This document shows, in pieces, positions 14,826 through 23,495 of a stretch of DNA of 34,237 nucleotides. How positions within the stretch are numbered: position 1 is the stretch's first letter; each line of letters begins with the position of its first letter. The position numbers were made by a program, and so were the translations under genes. The notes beneath the pieces are model-generated. The model saw only the letters and a program-made list of their open reading frames with translations, made no database searches and had not been told where the DNA came from. The DNA is from CAZWHE01 sp964633825 (lineage in GTDB: Bacteria; Planctomycetota; B15-G4; CAYZWU01), in contig CAZWHE010000024.1 in the NCBI GenBank assembly GCA_964633825.1, forward strand, positions 1 to 34,237, given 5' to 3'.

Positions 14826-16211
14826 CTACGTATTGTGTCCCCCTACCAAGCGTGCGGGATCGAGGAGGGTGCGCAGCTCTTCCTCGGGGAGATCGGTCTT
14901 CTCCTTCGCCACGTCGAGAAGGGGCCGCCCGGAAGAGAAGGCGTCCCGGGCGATCTCGGCCGCCTTGTCGTATCCCACGGCGGGGACGAGGGCCGTGACC
15001 AGGACGGGGTTTCGCGAGAGCAACTCCTCGACGCGCTTCTCGTTGACGCGAAACCCGGCGATCGCCTTGTCCGCCAGGAGCCGGGCCGCGTTGGAGAGAA
15101 GCAGGATGCTCTGCAGGAGGTTGTGGGCGATGAGGGGAAGCATGGCGTTGAGCTGAAACCTTCCCCCTGCTCCGGCCGCCGTGATCGCGGCGTCGCTCCC
15201 CATCACCTGGACACAGGCCATGGCAGCGGCCTCGGGGATCACGGGGTTCACCTTGCCCGGCATGATGCTGCTTCCGGGCTGCAGCGCCGGGAGGGTGATC
15301 TCGCCCAGCCCCGCATGAGGGCCGCTGTTCATCAGAATGAGGTCGCTCGAGATCTTGGCAAGGCTCACGGCCAGGGTCTTGAGCTGGCCGCTCATCTCCA
15401 CGGCCGCGTCCCGGCTCGACTGGGCCTCGAAAGGATTGTCGGCTTTTCGAAAAGGAATCCCCGTCTTTTCCGCGAGCCGCTCGATGACCCTTTCGGCGAA
15501 CTCGGGGTGGGTGTTCACGCCGGTTCCCACGGCGGTTCCGCCCAACGCCAGGGCCCGGAGCCGCTCGAGCGAGCTCTCGATCCGCTCGCGGCCGAGCCCG
15601 ACCTGGGCCGCCCAGCCGCCGAGCTCCTGGCCGAAGGTGACGGGCAAGGCGTCCATCATGTGGGTGCGCCCCGTCTTGACGACCTTGTCGAGCTCGCGGG
15701 CGCGCTTTTCGATCACGGCCTGAAGATGTTCGAGCGCGGGAAGGAGCCGCACGCCGATCCCCATGCAGGCGCTCGCGTGAATCGCCGTTGGAATCACGTC
15801 GTTCGAGCTCTGGCCGAGGTTGACGTGGTCATTGGGGTGGACCGGCCGGCCCAGGCGGTCGGACGCGATCCGGGCGATCACCTCGTTGGCGTTCATGTTG
15901 GTGCTCGTTCCCGATCCTGTCTGGAAAACGTCGACAGGAAAGTGGGCGTCGAGAGAGCCGGCTTCCACCTCCGCCGCAGCCGCCGCAATGGCGCCGGCCC
16001 GCTCCGCGTCGAGAAAGCCGAGTTCGCCGTTGACCCGGGCCGCCGCCTCCTTGATCATGCCGAGCGCGCGGATGAAGTCCCGCGGCATGCCGAGCCCGCT
16101 CATGGAAAAGTTCTCAACAGCCCTCTGTGTCTGTGCTCCGTAAAGTGCGTCCTCGGAAACCTTTATATCGCCCAAACTGTCGCGTTCTTTGCGTTTCTTT
16201 GTTTTATTCAT
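14826..16211 (-). CDS. fumC: Class II fumarate hydratase
   Basis: This enzyme interconverts fumarate and malate in the TCA cycle without an iron-sulfur cluster. Starting at ATG 16211 on the minus strand (with a GGAGAG site upstream) gives 461 residues, the standard FumC length; an in-frame upstream extension to 16277 has no family support. Visible landmarks are EDALYGAQTQRAVENFSMSG, the substrate-site region GSGTSTNMNANEVIA, the HPNDHVNLGQSSNDVIPTAI block with the catalytic histidine region, TGRTHMMDALPVTFGQELGG, and the superfamily signature GSSIMPGKVNP containing the mobile-loop serine. No key segment is missing. It is transcribed alone, convergent with the VOC gene and divergent from the gene at 16435. 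Confidence 0.95.
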   Translation of the reverse strand: MNKTKKRKERDSLGDIKVSEDALYGAQTQRAVENFSMSGLGMPRDFIRALGMIKEAAARVNGELGFLDAERAGAIAAAAAEVEAGSLDAHFPVDVFQTGSGTSTNMNANEVIARIASDRLGRPVHPNDHVNLGQSSNDVIPTAIHASACMGIGVRLLPALEHLQAVIEKRARELDKVVKTGRTHMMDALPVTFGQELGGWAAQVGLGRERIESSLERLRALALGGTAVGTGVNTHPEFAERVIERLAEKTGIPFRKADNPFEAQSSRDAAVEMSGQLKTLAVSLAKISSDLILMNSGPHAGLGEITLPALQPGSSIMPGKVNPVIPEAAAMACVQVMGSDAAITAAGAGGRFQLNAMLPLIAHNLLQSILLLSNAARLLADKAIAGFRVNEKRVEELLSRNPVLVTALVPAVGYDKAAEIARDAFSSGRPLLDVAKEKTDLPEEELRTLLDPARLVGGHNT

Positions 16212-16434
16212 GATCACTCTCCGGAGGCGGGGTTTTGTGGAATGAGCCACGCTTCCCGCCCCCTTTTTTAATAGCACAAGGAGCCTCCGGGGCGGGTTTC
16301 AAGGGGGGAAATTTGGGGTGATCTGGTAAAATAAAATCAATGTGTGAGAAGGCCGCTACCGCCAACGGACCACTCCGCAACCCGCGGATGAACGGCGTGG
16401 ATGAGAACCAGGGGTAAACAAAAGGAGGTAAAGA

Positions 16435-16851
16435 ATGTTTAACCAGATATTTTCCAGTTTTACATTCGGGTGGTTGGGTTCGGCGATGCTCGCTTTTCTG
16501 TTCGTGGCGTTGTTGTTTAAACCCGACCGGATTCAGCGACCCGGGTATTTCTGGAAGGGCTGTCTGCTATTCGTATTGTCGCTTGTTGTGCCTGCAGTGT
16601 TCAGCCTCTTTGTTGGCGAATTCGATCCGGATAAGTATCTCGGCAGCGGATTTTCGGTAGTTAAAGTACTGGCAATCATACAGCCGGTATTGTTCTCCCT
16701 GAGCGTGCTCATGGTGTTTTACTCACTGATTCCCGCATCGAACACGGGTTCCTACTGGCCCTTTTCCGGCAAGCAGAAGGTGAAGCAGAAAACTCGCAGC
16801 ACACCCCATGGCCGGAAAACTCCATTCGACGCCGAGGACGAAACTCAATGA
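16435..16851 (+). CDS. Small membrane protein of unknown function (138 residues)
   Basis: ATG 16435 follows a strong AAAGGAGGT site. The protein has three predicted membrane segments, at about residues 13-29, 41-60 and 76-101, then a charged, probably cytoplasmic tail (GKQKVKQKTRSTPHGRKTPF). I do not recognise a family. The stop overlaps the next small gene by four bases (ATGA), so the two are probably translated together. Function unknown; a membrane-anchored partner of the following soluble protein is possible but unsupported. Confidence 0.65.
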   Translation: MFNQIFSSFTFGWLGSAMLAFLFVALLFKPDRIQRPGYFWKGCLLFVLSLVVPAVFSLFVGEFDPDKYLGSGFSVVKVLAIIQPVLFSLSVLMVFYSLIPASNTGSYWPFSGKQKVKQKTRSTPHGRKTPFDAEDETQ

Positions 16852-17099
16852 ACGACACACCGGCTGATATCGAGACCCGGTTCCGGGAGCTGATTCTGGC
16901 GCGATCGCCCGCGCAAAGGCTGGCCATGGCCGGCCGCATGTTCGCCACGGCAAAAGCCCTGGTTCGGGCGGGACTCCTTGACATGCATGGTATAATCGAT
17001 CCGGTGGATCTTCGAAAACACCTGTTCCTCAGGCTTTACGGCCGGGACTTCGCTGAGCCGGAAAAAGCGAGGATTCTCGATTGCTTGAGGGCGACCTGA
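16848..17099 (+). CDS. Small soluble conserved protein of unknown function (83 residues)
   Basis: Begins in an ATGA overlap with the membrane-protein gene. The sequence is mostly helical: IETRFRELILARSPAQRLAM, AGRMFATAKALVRAGLL, then DLRKHLFLRLYGRDFAEPEK. The pattern R--RLRM---MF--A--L--A, followed by LR--LFLR-YG-D, recurs in a family of short uncharacterised bacterial proteins. There is no signal peptide, membrane segment or catalytic motif that I can name. Confidence 0.65.
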   Translation: MNDTPADIETRFRELILARSPAQRLAMAGRMFATAKALVRAGLLDMHGIIDPVDLRKHLFLRLYGRDFAEPEKARILDCLRAT

Positions 17100-17215
17100 C
17101 GCCGCGATCTCCAGCAAAGCGATGAAACAACCCCGCGGCCCGCGGATGATTGATAGAGAAAAAGCCTAAGTCCAAAGCCGGTTTCCGAACTCTGTTTACG
17201 TAAAGGAGGTTCGCC

Positions 17216-18499
17216 ATGAAAAAGATCCCTCTTCTCTTCTGTCTCATCCCGGCCCTGGCGCTGCTCTCGTTGCAGGCGGCGGCCCAGAACGCGCCCAACT
17301 TCGCCCCCGGCCAGTACATCCTCAGCGACAACAGACCGATGGAGGGGGACAACCTGCTCACCGCCCCGAATGTGTGCGACTGGAACGACGACGGCAGGAA
17401 GGACATTCTCGTGGGACTGTTCTACAGGGGGAACATCGATCTCTTTTTGAACCAGGGAACCGACGCTGATCCCGTCTTCTGGCCCGGAACCAGGCTGCAG
17501 GCGGACGGGGTCGATATCTCTGTCGGATATGGCTGATGCATCGGCGCGACTCCACATGGCGTGGATTGGAACGGCGACGGAATGATAGACCTGATTTCGG
17601 GAGAGTACAACGGCAAGGTTCATCTCTATCTCAATGTGGGAACAGCCAAGGATCCTGTCCTGACCGGCGCCGGATACGTGAAGGTCGGCAACAGCGACAT
17701 CAGTGTGACCCGTTACTCCGTGCCCACGACCGCCGACTGGAACGGCGACGGCCTCTTCGATCTCCTCGTGGGAGGGTACGACGGAAGGGTGTGGCTCTTC
17801 ATCAACGACGGTACGGTTTCGTCGCCCCATTTCTCGACCACCCAGTACGTCCAGGACAGCGGGGTCGATCTCGATGTGGGAAGCAGCTCCGCTCCCAGTG
17901 TGGACGACCTGAACGGCGACGGCCTCATCGACCTGATCGTGGGAAACAGCGCGGGCAGCGTCTATTATTACAGGAACACCGGCATGATGAGCTCCCCCTC
18001 TTTTTCGGGGTACGAGGTCCTGGCGACGAGCGGAGAGCCGATCGATACCTTTTCCTACGCCCGGCCGAACGCGGTCGACTGGAACAACGACGGGGACACG
18101 GACATCGTCGTGGGCCAGCGCTACGGAGTGCCTACTCTCCATCTCAACGATTCGACCACGGTTCTGCTTCCCGACCTCGAACTCCAGCTCATCGGAACCG
18201 GTCTCATCTATCCTCAGGGAGGCACGATCTCTTTCAAGATCATCGCCGGAAACCCTCACAAGACGGCCATAACAACCGATTTTTTCACCACCGTGCAGTC
18301 TCCCGAGCTCGGCTTCTGGGGACCTGTGATGAACTACCAGAACGTGACCCTTCCCCCAGGGTCGGTCCATATCGCCAACAAGAGCTTCTATGTCCCGGCG
18401 TCCGTTCCGACAGGCTCCTACTATTACTTCGCCTATTTCGGAACATCGGCGGACTGGATCTTCACAAAGAGAGATTATTTCAACTTTTACAAGATGTGA
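17216..18499 (+). pseudogene. Secreted FG-GAP/VCBS-like repeat protein interrupted by an in-frame TGA
   Basis: The frame opening at ATG 17216 (AAAGGAGG upstream) encodes a signal peptide, MKKIPLLFCLIPALALLSLQ ending near AAA-Q, and runs to TGA at 17534-17536 (codon 107). The same frame then continues uninterrupted to 18499, giving 427 codons in all. Five repeats of the type D-N-DG--DL--G occur across it (CDWNDDGRKDILVG before the TGA; VDWNGDGMIDLISG, ADWNGDGLFDLLVG, DDLNGDGLIDLIVG and VDWNNDGDTDIVVG after). They resemble calcium-binding beta-propeller blades of FG-GAP/VCBS proteins. The last 100 residues look like a beta-sandwich. Because both parts belong to one propeller and no secreted restart is available, I read this as one gene with a nonsense codon. 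Alternatives are a sequencing error or selenocysteine; see findings. Confidence 0.75.
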
Positions 18500-18533
18500 T
18501 CCCGGGAGGACCGTTTTCCGGGAAGAAAGAGTT

Positions 18534-18571
18534 ATTTCGTTTTCGTGTTAAAAATAACATGAATACGAAAT
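18534..18571. repeat. 38-base imperfect inverted repeat downstream of the VCBS-like gene
   Basis: Two 17-base arms, 15 of 17 positions complementary, flank an AAAA loop; the inner arms are TGTTA/TAACA and the outer arms ATTTCGT/ACGAAAT. It would form a stable AT-rich hairpin. There is no T-run after it, so it is not a classical terminator. It lies between the VCBS-like gene and the trp promoter. Confidence 0.55.
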
Positions 18572-18662
18572 GAAATGCAGGTGCGGCTGTTCCCCGAATA
18601 CGCGGAAACGGCCTTGTGACGGGGCTGCGACATATAAAAATAAATAAATTTGCATATAATAC

Positions 18663-18691
18663 TTGACAACATTCCCTTTTGAGGATATTAA
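18663..18691 (+). promoter_or_regulatory. trp operon promoter
   Basis: TTGACA at 18663-18668 and TATTAA at 18686-18691 are exactly 17 bases apart. The implied start near 18698 leaves a short leader before the trpL start codon. No obvious TrpR-type operator is visible, so attenuation is the regulation that can be read. Confidence 0.7.
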
Positions 18692-18724
18692 AGCCTGTTC
18701 GATTTGTCGATTTTGGATGACGAA

Positions 18725-18826
18725 ATGAGAAAGAAACCGGAACAGACTGCGATGTCGCACACTTGGCGGTGGTGGTGGTACGCCCTCTCCGCTCGGACAG
18801 CGGCGTCTGCAAGCCTCTCCGGTTGA
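18725..18826 (+). CDS. trpL: trp leader peptide with four tryptophan codons
   Basis: This short frame is not a typical gene but a regulatory peptide whose translation senses charged tRNA-Trp. From ATG 18725 it encodes 33 residues; an in-frame ATG at 18752 would give 24 (MSHTWRWWWYALSARTAAS...). Codons at 18764-18766 and 18770-18778 are TGG, giving the sequence W-R-W-W-W. Such a run of the operon's own amino acid is diagnostic of transcription attenuation. Both possible starts have only modest ribosome-binding sites (GGATGA and GGAA). The stop at 18824 lies before the terminator hairpin, and the attenuator strands described at 18789-18888 overlap and follow the peptide as required. Confidence 0.88.
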   Translation: MRKKPEQTAMSHTWRWWWYALSARTAASASLSG

Positions 18827-18888
18827 TTTTCTAAAAAACGCAGACTCCGGAACCCGCTGTCCGATGGACGGCGGGTTTTTCTTTTTTT
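18789..18888 (+). terminator. trp attenuator with antiterminator and protector hairpins
   Basis: Three mutually exclusive pairings are visible. The protector hairpin is CCGCT-CGGAC-AGCGG (18789-18803). The antiterminator pairs CGGACAGCGG (18794-18803) with CCGCTGTCCG (18854-18863), ten perfect base pairs. The terminator pairs CCCGCTGTCC (18853-18862) with GGACGGCGGG (18866-18875) around a GAT loop, followed by TTTTTCTTTTTTT (18876-18888). A ribosome stalled at the Trp codons would cover the 5' side of the protector, freeing the antiterminator strand, so trp genes are read when tryptophan is short. Confidence 0.9.
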
Positions 18889-18955
18889 GGGTGCGCCGAA
18901 CCTTTGGCCGGCGCCGAAAGATTTGAACGGTGCCGTAAGAGAAAAGGAGCTTTTC

Positions 18956-20428
18956 ATGCTCAGTCCGTCGCTCGATGATTATCTGAAACTGGCCGAGCAG
19001 GGGATACGAACCCCTCTCAGAAAAAGGATCCCGGCCGACCTCGATACTCCCGTTTCGGCCTTCCTGAAGCTCAAGCCGCGGGGCGCCGTCTTCCTCCTCG
19101 AAAGCGTGGAGCAGGGCATCCAGGTGGGACGTTACTCCTTCATCGGGGTTTCGCCCTACGCGTCTACCCGGCTCTTGAACGAGACGGTCGAGATCGTCAA
19201 GGGGGGAGAGACCCGCCGCGAGCCCGTCGATGTGGCGGATCCCTTCTCATTCATCCGCCGCGAGCTCGCCCGCAACGGCTTTCAGTCGGAAGGCGATCTT
19301 CCCGGCCCCTTCGCCGGCGCCGTGGGGTACATCTCCTACGACATGGTCCGCTACTTCGAGCAAATGCCGCCCCTCAACGGGGAAGGGCTCGGCCTCCCGG
19401 ACTATCACTTTCTCTTTCCCGGAACGATCGCGCTTTTCGACCACGTGAAAAGCGAGATCGAGATCGTCACCCTGCCGCCCGACTGGGAGCCGGAGAAAGC
19501 ATACACCGCGGCCCGGGACCAGATCGAATTCCTTCTCGAGGCGCTCCGGTCGCCCCGGCCGCAGGACAGCGGGGCCGCGCCGGAGAGTGTCGATCCTTCG
19601 CCCGTCTTCCCGATGACGAAAAAAGAATTCAGGGAAAATGTCCTCCGGGCGAAGGACCACATTCTCGAGGGCGATGCCTTCCAGATCGTCCTCTCCCAGC
19701 GCCTCCGGGGCGAGACGCACGCCCCGCCTTTCCAGGTCTACCGGGCGCTCAGGATCCTCAACCCCTCGCCCTACATGTTCTTCATCGATTTCGGCGACTA
19801 CCAGGTGATCGGGTCTTCTCCCGAAATGCTCGTCAAGCTCGACAAACGCAAGGCCACCCTCTGTCCCATCGCCGGCACCAGGCCGCGCGGGAAGACGCCG
19901 GCCGAGGACATCGAGCTGGAAGAGGAACTCCTGTCGAACGAGAAGGAGCGCGCCGAGCACGTCATGCTCGTCGACCTCGGCCGGAACGATCTCGGCAGGG
20001 TCTGCGAGGCCGGGACGGTCCTGCCCGAATCGCTCATGCAGGTCGAAAAGTACTCCCACGTGATGCACATCGTCTCGCGGGTCACGGGAACGCTCCGGTC
20101 CGACCTCGACATGTTCGACCTCTTCAAGGCGGCTTTCCCCGCCGGAACGGTCACGGGCGCCCCGAAGATCCGGGCCATGGAGATCATCAACGACCTCGAA
20201 GACGAGGCGCGCGGTCCCTACGCCGGCGCCGTCGGTTACTTCGGACGGCAGGGCGACATGGACATGTGCATCACGATCAGGACGCTGCTCATGAGGGGAA
20301 AGGACTACTTCGCCCAGGCCGGGGCCGGCATCGTCGTCGACTCCGATCCCGCCTTCGAATACAAGGAAACGCTCAGCAAGATCGAGGCGATCATCAAGGC
20401 CGTTTCCAATGCACAGGAGGGGTTTTGA
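18956..20428 (+). CDS. trpE: Anthranilate synthase component I
   Basis: TrpE converts chorismate to anthranilate using ammonia from TrpG. ATG 18956, seven bases after AAAGGAG, gives 490 residues. The N-terminal regulatory part contains VFLLESVEQGIQVGRYSFIG, where the LLES motif forms the tryptophan feedback site. The chorismate-binding domain shows SPYMFFIDFGDYQVIGSSPE, CPIAGTRPRGKT, the ELLSNEKERAEHVMLVDLGR region with NDLGRV, FPAGTVTGAPKIRAMEIIND, and a closing QAGAGIVVDSDPAFEYKET. All are conserved catalytic segments of the anthranilate/aminodeoxychorismate synthase family. Position first in the operon, directly behind the attenuator, confirms TrpE rather than PabB. Enzyme should be feedback-inhibited and attenuator-controlled. 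Confidence 0.97.
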   Translation: MLSPSLDDYLKLAEQGIRTPLRKRIPADLDTPVSAFLKLKPRGAVFLLESVEQGIQVGRYSFIGVSPYASTRLLNETVEIVKGGETRREPVDVADPFSFIRRELARNGFQSEGDLPGPFAGAVGYISYDMVRYFEQMPPLNGEGLGLPDYHFLFPGTIALFDHVKSEIEIVTLPPDWEPEKAYTAARDQIEFLLEALRSPRPQDSGAAPESVDPSPVFPMTKKEFRENVLRAKDHILEGDAFQIVLSQRLRGETHAPPFQVYRALRILNPSPYMFFIDFGDYQVIGSSPEMLVKLDKRKATLCPIAGTRPRGKTPAEDIELEEELLSNEKERAEHVMLVDLGRNDLGRVCEAGTVLPESLMQVEKYSHVMHIVSRVTGTLRSDLDMFDLFKAAFPAGTVTGAPKIRAMEIINDLEDEARGPYAGAVGYFGRQGDMDMCITIRTLLMRGKDYFAQAGAGIVVDSDPAFEYKETLSKIEAIIKAVSNAQEGF

Positions 20429-20430
20429 CC

Positions 20431-21012
20431 ATGCATCTTCTCATCGATAACTACGATTCCTTCACCTTCAATATTGTCCAGGCGCTCGGCGAGCTGGGGG
20501 AGGAGGTCCGCGTGGTCCGGAACGACAAGATCGGGGTGGATGAAGCCCGGGCCCTGAGCCCCGAGACGCTCATCGTCTCTCCCGGGCCGGGGAAGCCCGC
20601 CGACGCCGGGATCTCGACGGACCTCATCCGGCATTTCGTCGGGAAGATTCCCATCCTCGGTGTCTGCCTCGGGCACCAGTGCATCGTCGAGGCTTTCGGC
20701 GGGACGATCGAGCGCGCCGGCCGGGTGATGCACGGCAAGGTGTCGAGCATCTATCACGACGGCAGAACGATTTTCGACGGGCTTTCCAATCCGATCACGG
20801 CGACGCGCTACCACTCGCTCATCGTGCACGAAGAGAAGGTTCCGGCCGAGCTCGAGGTGTCGGCCTACACCTCCGAGGGCGAGATCATGGGGGTCCGGGT
20901 CAGGGGAGAGCTCGTGGAGGGGGTGCAGTTCCATCCCGAATCGATCCTGACGCCCGAAGGCAGGCAGCTCTTTTCCAACTTTCTTCAGGCCGCGCGATCG
21001 GGAGGACAATGA
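20431..21012 (+). CDS. trpG: Anthranilate synthase component II (glutamine amidotransferase)
   Basis: TrpG releases ammonia from glutamine and passes it to TrpE. ATG 20431, behind CAGGAGGGG, gives a stand-alone 193-residue class I amidotransferase, not fused to TrpD. It begins MHLLIDNYDSFTFNIVQALG, has the oxyanion region SPGPGKPADAG, the nucleophile elbow ILGVCLGHQCIVEAFGG with the active cysteine at about residue 78, and the VQFHPESILT segment with the His-Glu of the triad. It starts two bases after trpE ends and its stop overlaps the trpD start (ATGA). Such proteins can also serve folate synthesis, but the operon makes TrpG the clear role. Confidence 0.96.
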   Translation: MHLLIDNYDSFTFNIVQALGELGEEVRVVRNDKIGVDEARALSPETLIVSPGPGKPADAGISTDLIRHFVGKIPILGVCLGHQCIVEAFGGTIERAGRVMHGKVSSIYHDGRTIFDGLSNPITATRYHSLIVHEEKVPAELEVSAYTSEGEIMGVRVRGELVEGVQFHPESILTPEGRQLFSNFLQAARSGGQ

Positions 21013-22088
21013 TCATGGCCGATCGGATTCTCGAAAAGATCATGGCGAGACAAGATCTTTCCCTCGACGAAGCGAAGGAGCTGATGAGCTCGATCATGAG
21101 CGGCGAGGTCGGCCACGCCACGATAGCCGCGATCCTGACCACCCTCCGGATGAAAGGGGAAACGGTGGACGAGATCACGGGCTTCGCTTCCGCCATGAGG
21201 GAGAATGCCGTGCGCATCTCTCCCAGCCAGAACGGTTTGATCGATACGTGCGGCACGGGAGGGGACGCACAGTCGACCTTCAACATCTCCACGGCCGCCG
21301 CGCTCGTCGCCGCCGCCATGGGAATCCCCGTGGCCAAGCACGGAAACCGCGCCGTTTCGTCGAGCTGCGGGAGCGCCGACGTTCTCGAAGCGCTCGGCGT
21401 CAACATCGATATCGAGCCCGGCGCCGTGGCGGGACTGATCGACAAGGTCGGCATCGGATTTCTCTTCGCGCCGCACCTCCATCCCGCCATGAAGCACGCG
21501 GCCCCCGTCCGGAAGGAGCTCGGTGTGCGCACCGTGTTCAACCTCCTCGGCCCCCTCACGAACCCGGCCGGCGTGAAGCGCCAGCTCGTCGGTGTTTTCG
21601 ACCGGGACCTGACCGACCCGGTCTGCCGCGTGCTCGGCGCGCTCGGCGCGGAAAAGGCTTTTGTCGTCCACGGCCTCGACGGGATGGATGAGGTGTCGAT
21701 CACGAGCGAAACGATCGTGAGCGTTCTCGAGAACGGCCGGGTGGGGACCTTCCGGTTCGCGCCCGAGGACGCCGGTCTCGACAGGGCCTGCATGGACGAG
21801 ATCTCGGGCGGCTCGGCCGAGGAGAACGCCGCCCACATCGAAAGCATTTTCAACGGAGAGGAAGGGGCCCGTCGCGACGCCGTTCTGCTGAACGCCGGTT
21901 TTGCGGCCCAGCTCGCCGGCCGCGCGCAGAGCCCGCTCGACGGGGTCAGCATGGCCAGGGAAGCGATCGAATCGGGCCGGGCCCGCGAGACCCTGGCCGC
22001 GCTGTGCGAGGCGTCCCAAGCAGCATCGGCCGAAAACGGAAAAACCGAACCCGAACCTGCCGACTCCGGAAGGGAGGTTGAAAAGTGA
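21009..22088 (+). CDS. trpD: Anthranilate phosphoribosyltransferase
   Basis: TrpD joins anthranilate to phosphoribosyl pyrophosphate. ATG 21009 lies in an ATGA overlap with trpG behind GGAGGAC; the protein has 359 residues. The PRPP loop is DTCGTGGDAQSTFNISTAAA, followed by the anthranilate-binding VAKHGNRAVSSSCGSADVLE, then FLFAPHLHPAMKHAAPVRKE, LGVRTVFNLLGPLTNPAGVK and HGLDGMDEVSI. These are the complete set for the family. The last 15 or so residues (ENGKTEPEPADSGREVEK) are a polar extension not shared by most homologues. The stop overlaps the trpC GTG start. Confidence 0.97.
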   Translation: MIMADRILEKIMARQDLSLDEAKELMSSIMSGEVGHATIAAILTTLRMKGETVDEITGFASAMRENAVRISPSQNGLIDTCGTGGDAQSTFNISTAAALVAAAMGIPVAKHGNRAVSSSCGSADVLEALGVNIDIEPGAVAGLIDKVGIGFLFAPHLHPAMKHAAPVRKELGVRTVFNLLGPLTNPAGVKRQLVGVFDRDLTDPVCRVLGALGAEKAFVVHGLDGMDEVSITSETIVSVLENGRVGTFRFAPEDAGLDRACMDEISGGSAEENAAHIESIFNGEEGARRDAVLLNAGFAAQLAGRAQSPLDGVSMAREAIESGRARETLAALCEASQAASAENGKTEPEPADSGREVEK

Positions 22089-22879
22089 CCGGTTTTCTCG
22101 AACGCGTGGTCAAGGAAAAGGCGGTCGAGATCGCCGCCAAGAAAGAAGCTTCTCCCGTTGCCGAACTGGAACGCCGCGCCGCGAAAGAGCCGCTGCGGGA
22201 TTTCCGGCAAGCCATATCGCTACGGGGCGGGATTATCGCCGAGATCAAGAAGAGATCGCCCAGCGTGACGGCGTTCAGACAGTGCGGCGCTCCCCCGGAA
22301 CTGGCCGCCGTCTACGAAACGAACGGCGCCCGCGCCATCTCGATCGTCACGGACGAGAGTCATTTCGGTACATCGCTGTCCGATCTGGCCGGAGTCAGGA
22401 GAGCCTCCTCGCTCCCCGTTCTCGTGAAGGATTTCGTCATCGACCCGTACCAGGTCGTCGAGGCGCGCGCCGCGGGCGCCGACGCGATCCTGCTCATCGC
22501 CCGAATCCTGCCGCTTCGCGCTTTTGTATCCCTTCTCCGTTACGCCCACGAGCTCGGCATGTCGGCTCTCGTCGAGTGCCACGACGAGGAGGACGTGGCG
22601 AAAGCGACAGCCGCCGGCGCCGGCATCATCGGCATCAACAACCGGGACCTCAAAACCCTCGAGGTTTCGACCGCTACGACGCGGCGTCTTCTTTCGGTGA
22701 TACCCGACGGGGCGATCCGCGTTTCTGAGAGCGGAATCGCCACGCACGGCGAGATCGAGGAGCTCGTCGGCCTCGGTGTGGACGCTTTTCTCATCGGCGG
22801 TGCGCTCCTCGATTCCGTCGATCCCGGTCTGAAGCTCCGGGAGCTCATCGGAAACGGCGCGGCCCGGAGGGGAGCATGA
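22085..22879 (+). CDS. trpC: Indole-3-glycerol-phosphate synthase
   Basis: TrpC closes the indole ring, turning the carboxyphenylamino-deoxyribulose phosphate into indole-3-glycerol phosphate. It starts at GTG 22085 in a GTGA overlap with trpD and has 264 residues. The (beta/alpha)8 barrel shows GGIIAEIKKRSPSVTAFRQC with the catalytic lysine, YETNGARAISIVTDESHFGT, LPVLVKDFVIDPYQVVEARA, GADAILLIARIL, ALVECHDEEDVAKA, GINNRDLKTLEVSTATTRRL, VSESGIAT and FLIGGALLDSVDP. All catalytic segments are present. It is monofunctional and separate from trpF, unlike the fused enzyme of enterobacteria. Confidence 0.97.
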   Translation: MTGFLERVVKEKAVEIAAKKEASPVAELERRAAKEPLRDFRQAISLRGGIIAEIKKRSPSVTAFRQCGAPPELAAVYETNGARAISIVTDESHFGTSLSDLAGVRRASSLPVLVKDFVIDPYQVVEARAAGADAILLIARILPLRAFVSLLRYAHELGMSALVECHDEEDVAKATAAGAGIIGINNRDLKTLEVSTATTRRLLSVIPDGAIRVSESGIATHGEIEELVGLGVDAFLIGGALLDSVDPGLKLRELIGNGAARRGA

Positions 22880-23495
22880 TGGAGAGGACGAGGGTCAAGG
22901 TTTGCGGAATCACGTCGCCCGGGGACGCAGTCGCATGCCGCGAACTCGGCGCGGACTGCCTCGGCGTGATCTTCGCTCCGAGCCCCCGCCGCGTCACGCT
23001 CGATCAGGCGCGCCGGATCAGGCGCGCCGTTCCCGGAGCGAAAGTCGTCGGTGTCTTTGCCGGTGCCGGACCGGAAGAAGTGGCGGCGGACGCCCTGACG
23101 GTCGGTCTCGACATGATCCAGCTCCACGGCGCTGAAACGAACGACTTCCTGGAAGCGCTCAAGAAATCCATCTCCCTGCCGGTCATCAAGGCGTTGCGCT
23201 GCGGAGAGGCGGCGGGCTGCGGCGGATTGCCGGCGTTCGGCGCCGCCGACTTCTTGCTCTTCGACCGGGACAAGAAGGACCCGGAAGAGGGAATAAAGAA
23301 TTTGTGGAACGAGGCCGAAGAAGCTGTCAGGAAGGGATGCCGGATCTTCCTTGCCGGCGGGCTCGATCCAGGAAATGTCCGACAGGCGGTCGAGAGGGTG
23401 GCGCCTTATGGCGTGGACGTCTGCAGCGGCGTGGAGAAGGCGCCCGGCGTCAAGGACCCGGAAGCCGTCGAACGCTTCATTGCGGAGGCGATAGG

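Noticed and set aside
14631..16271. Plus-strand open frame of 546 codons
   Set aside because: It is the antisense shadow of fumC, whose conserved motifs are on the minus strand.
17561..18499. Separate gene starting at GTG 17561 after the TGA
   Set aside because: It would lack the signal peptide and begin in the middle of a propeller repeat; the frame is the same as upstream, so one interrupted gene is simpler.
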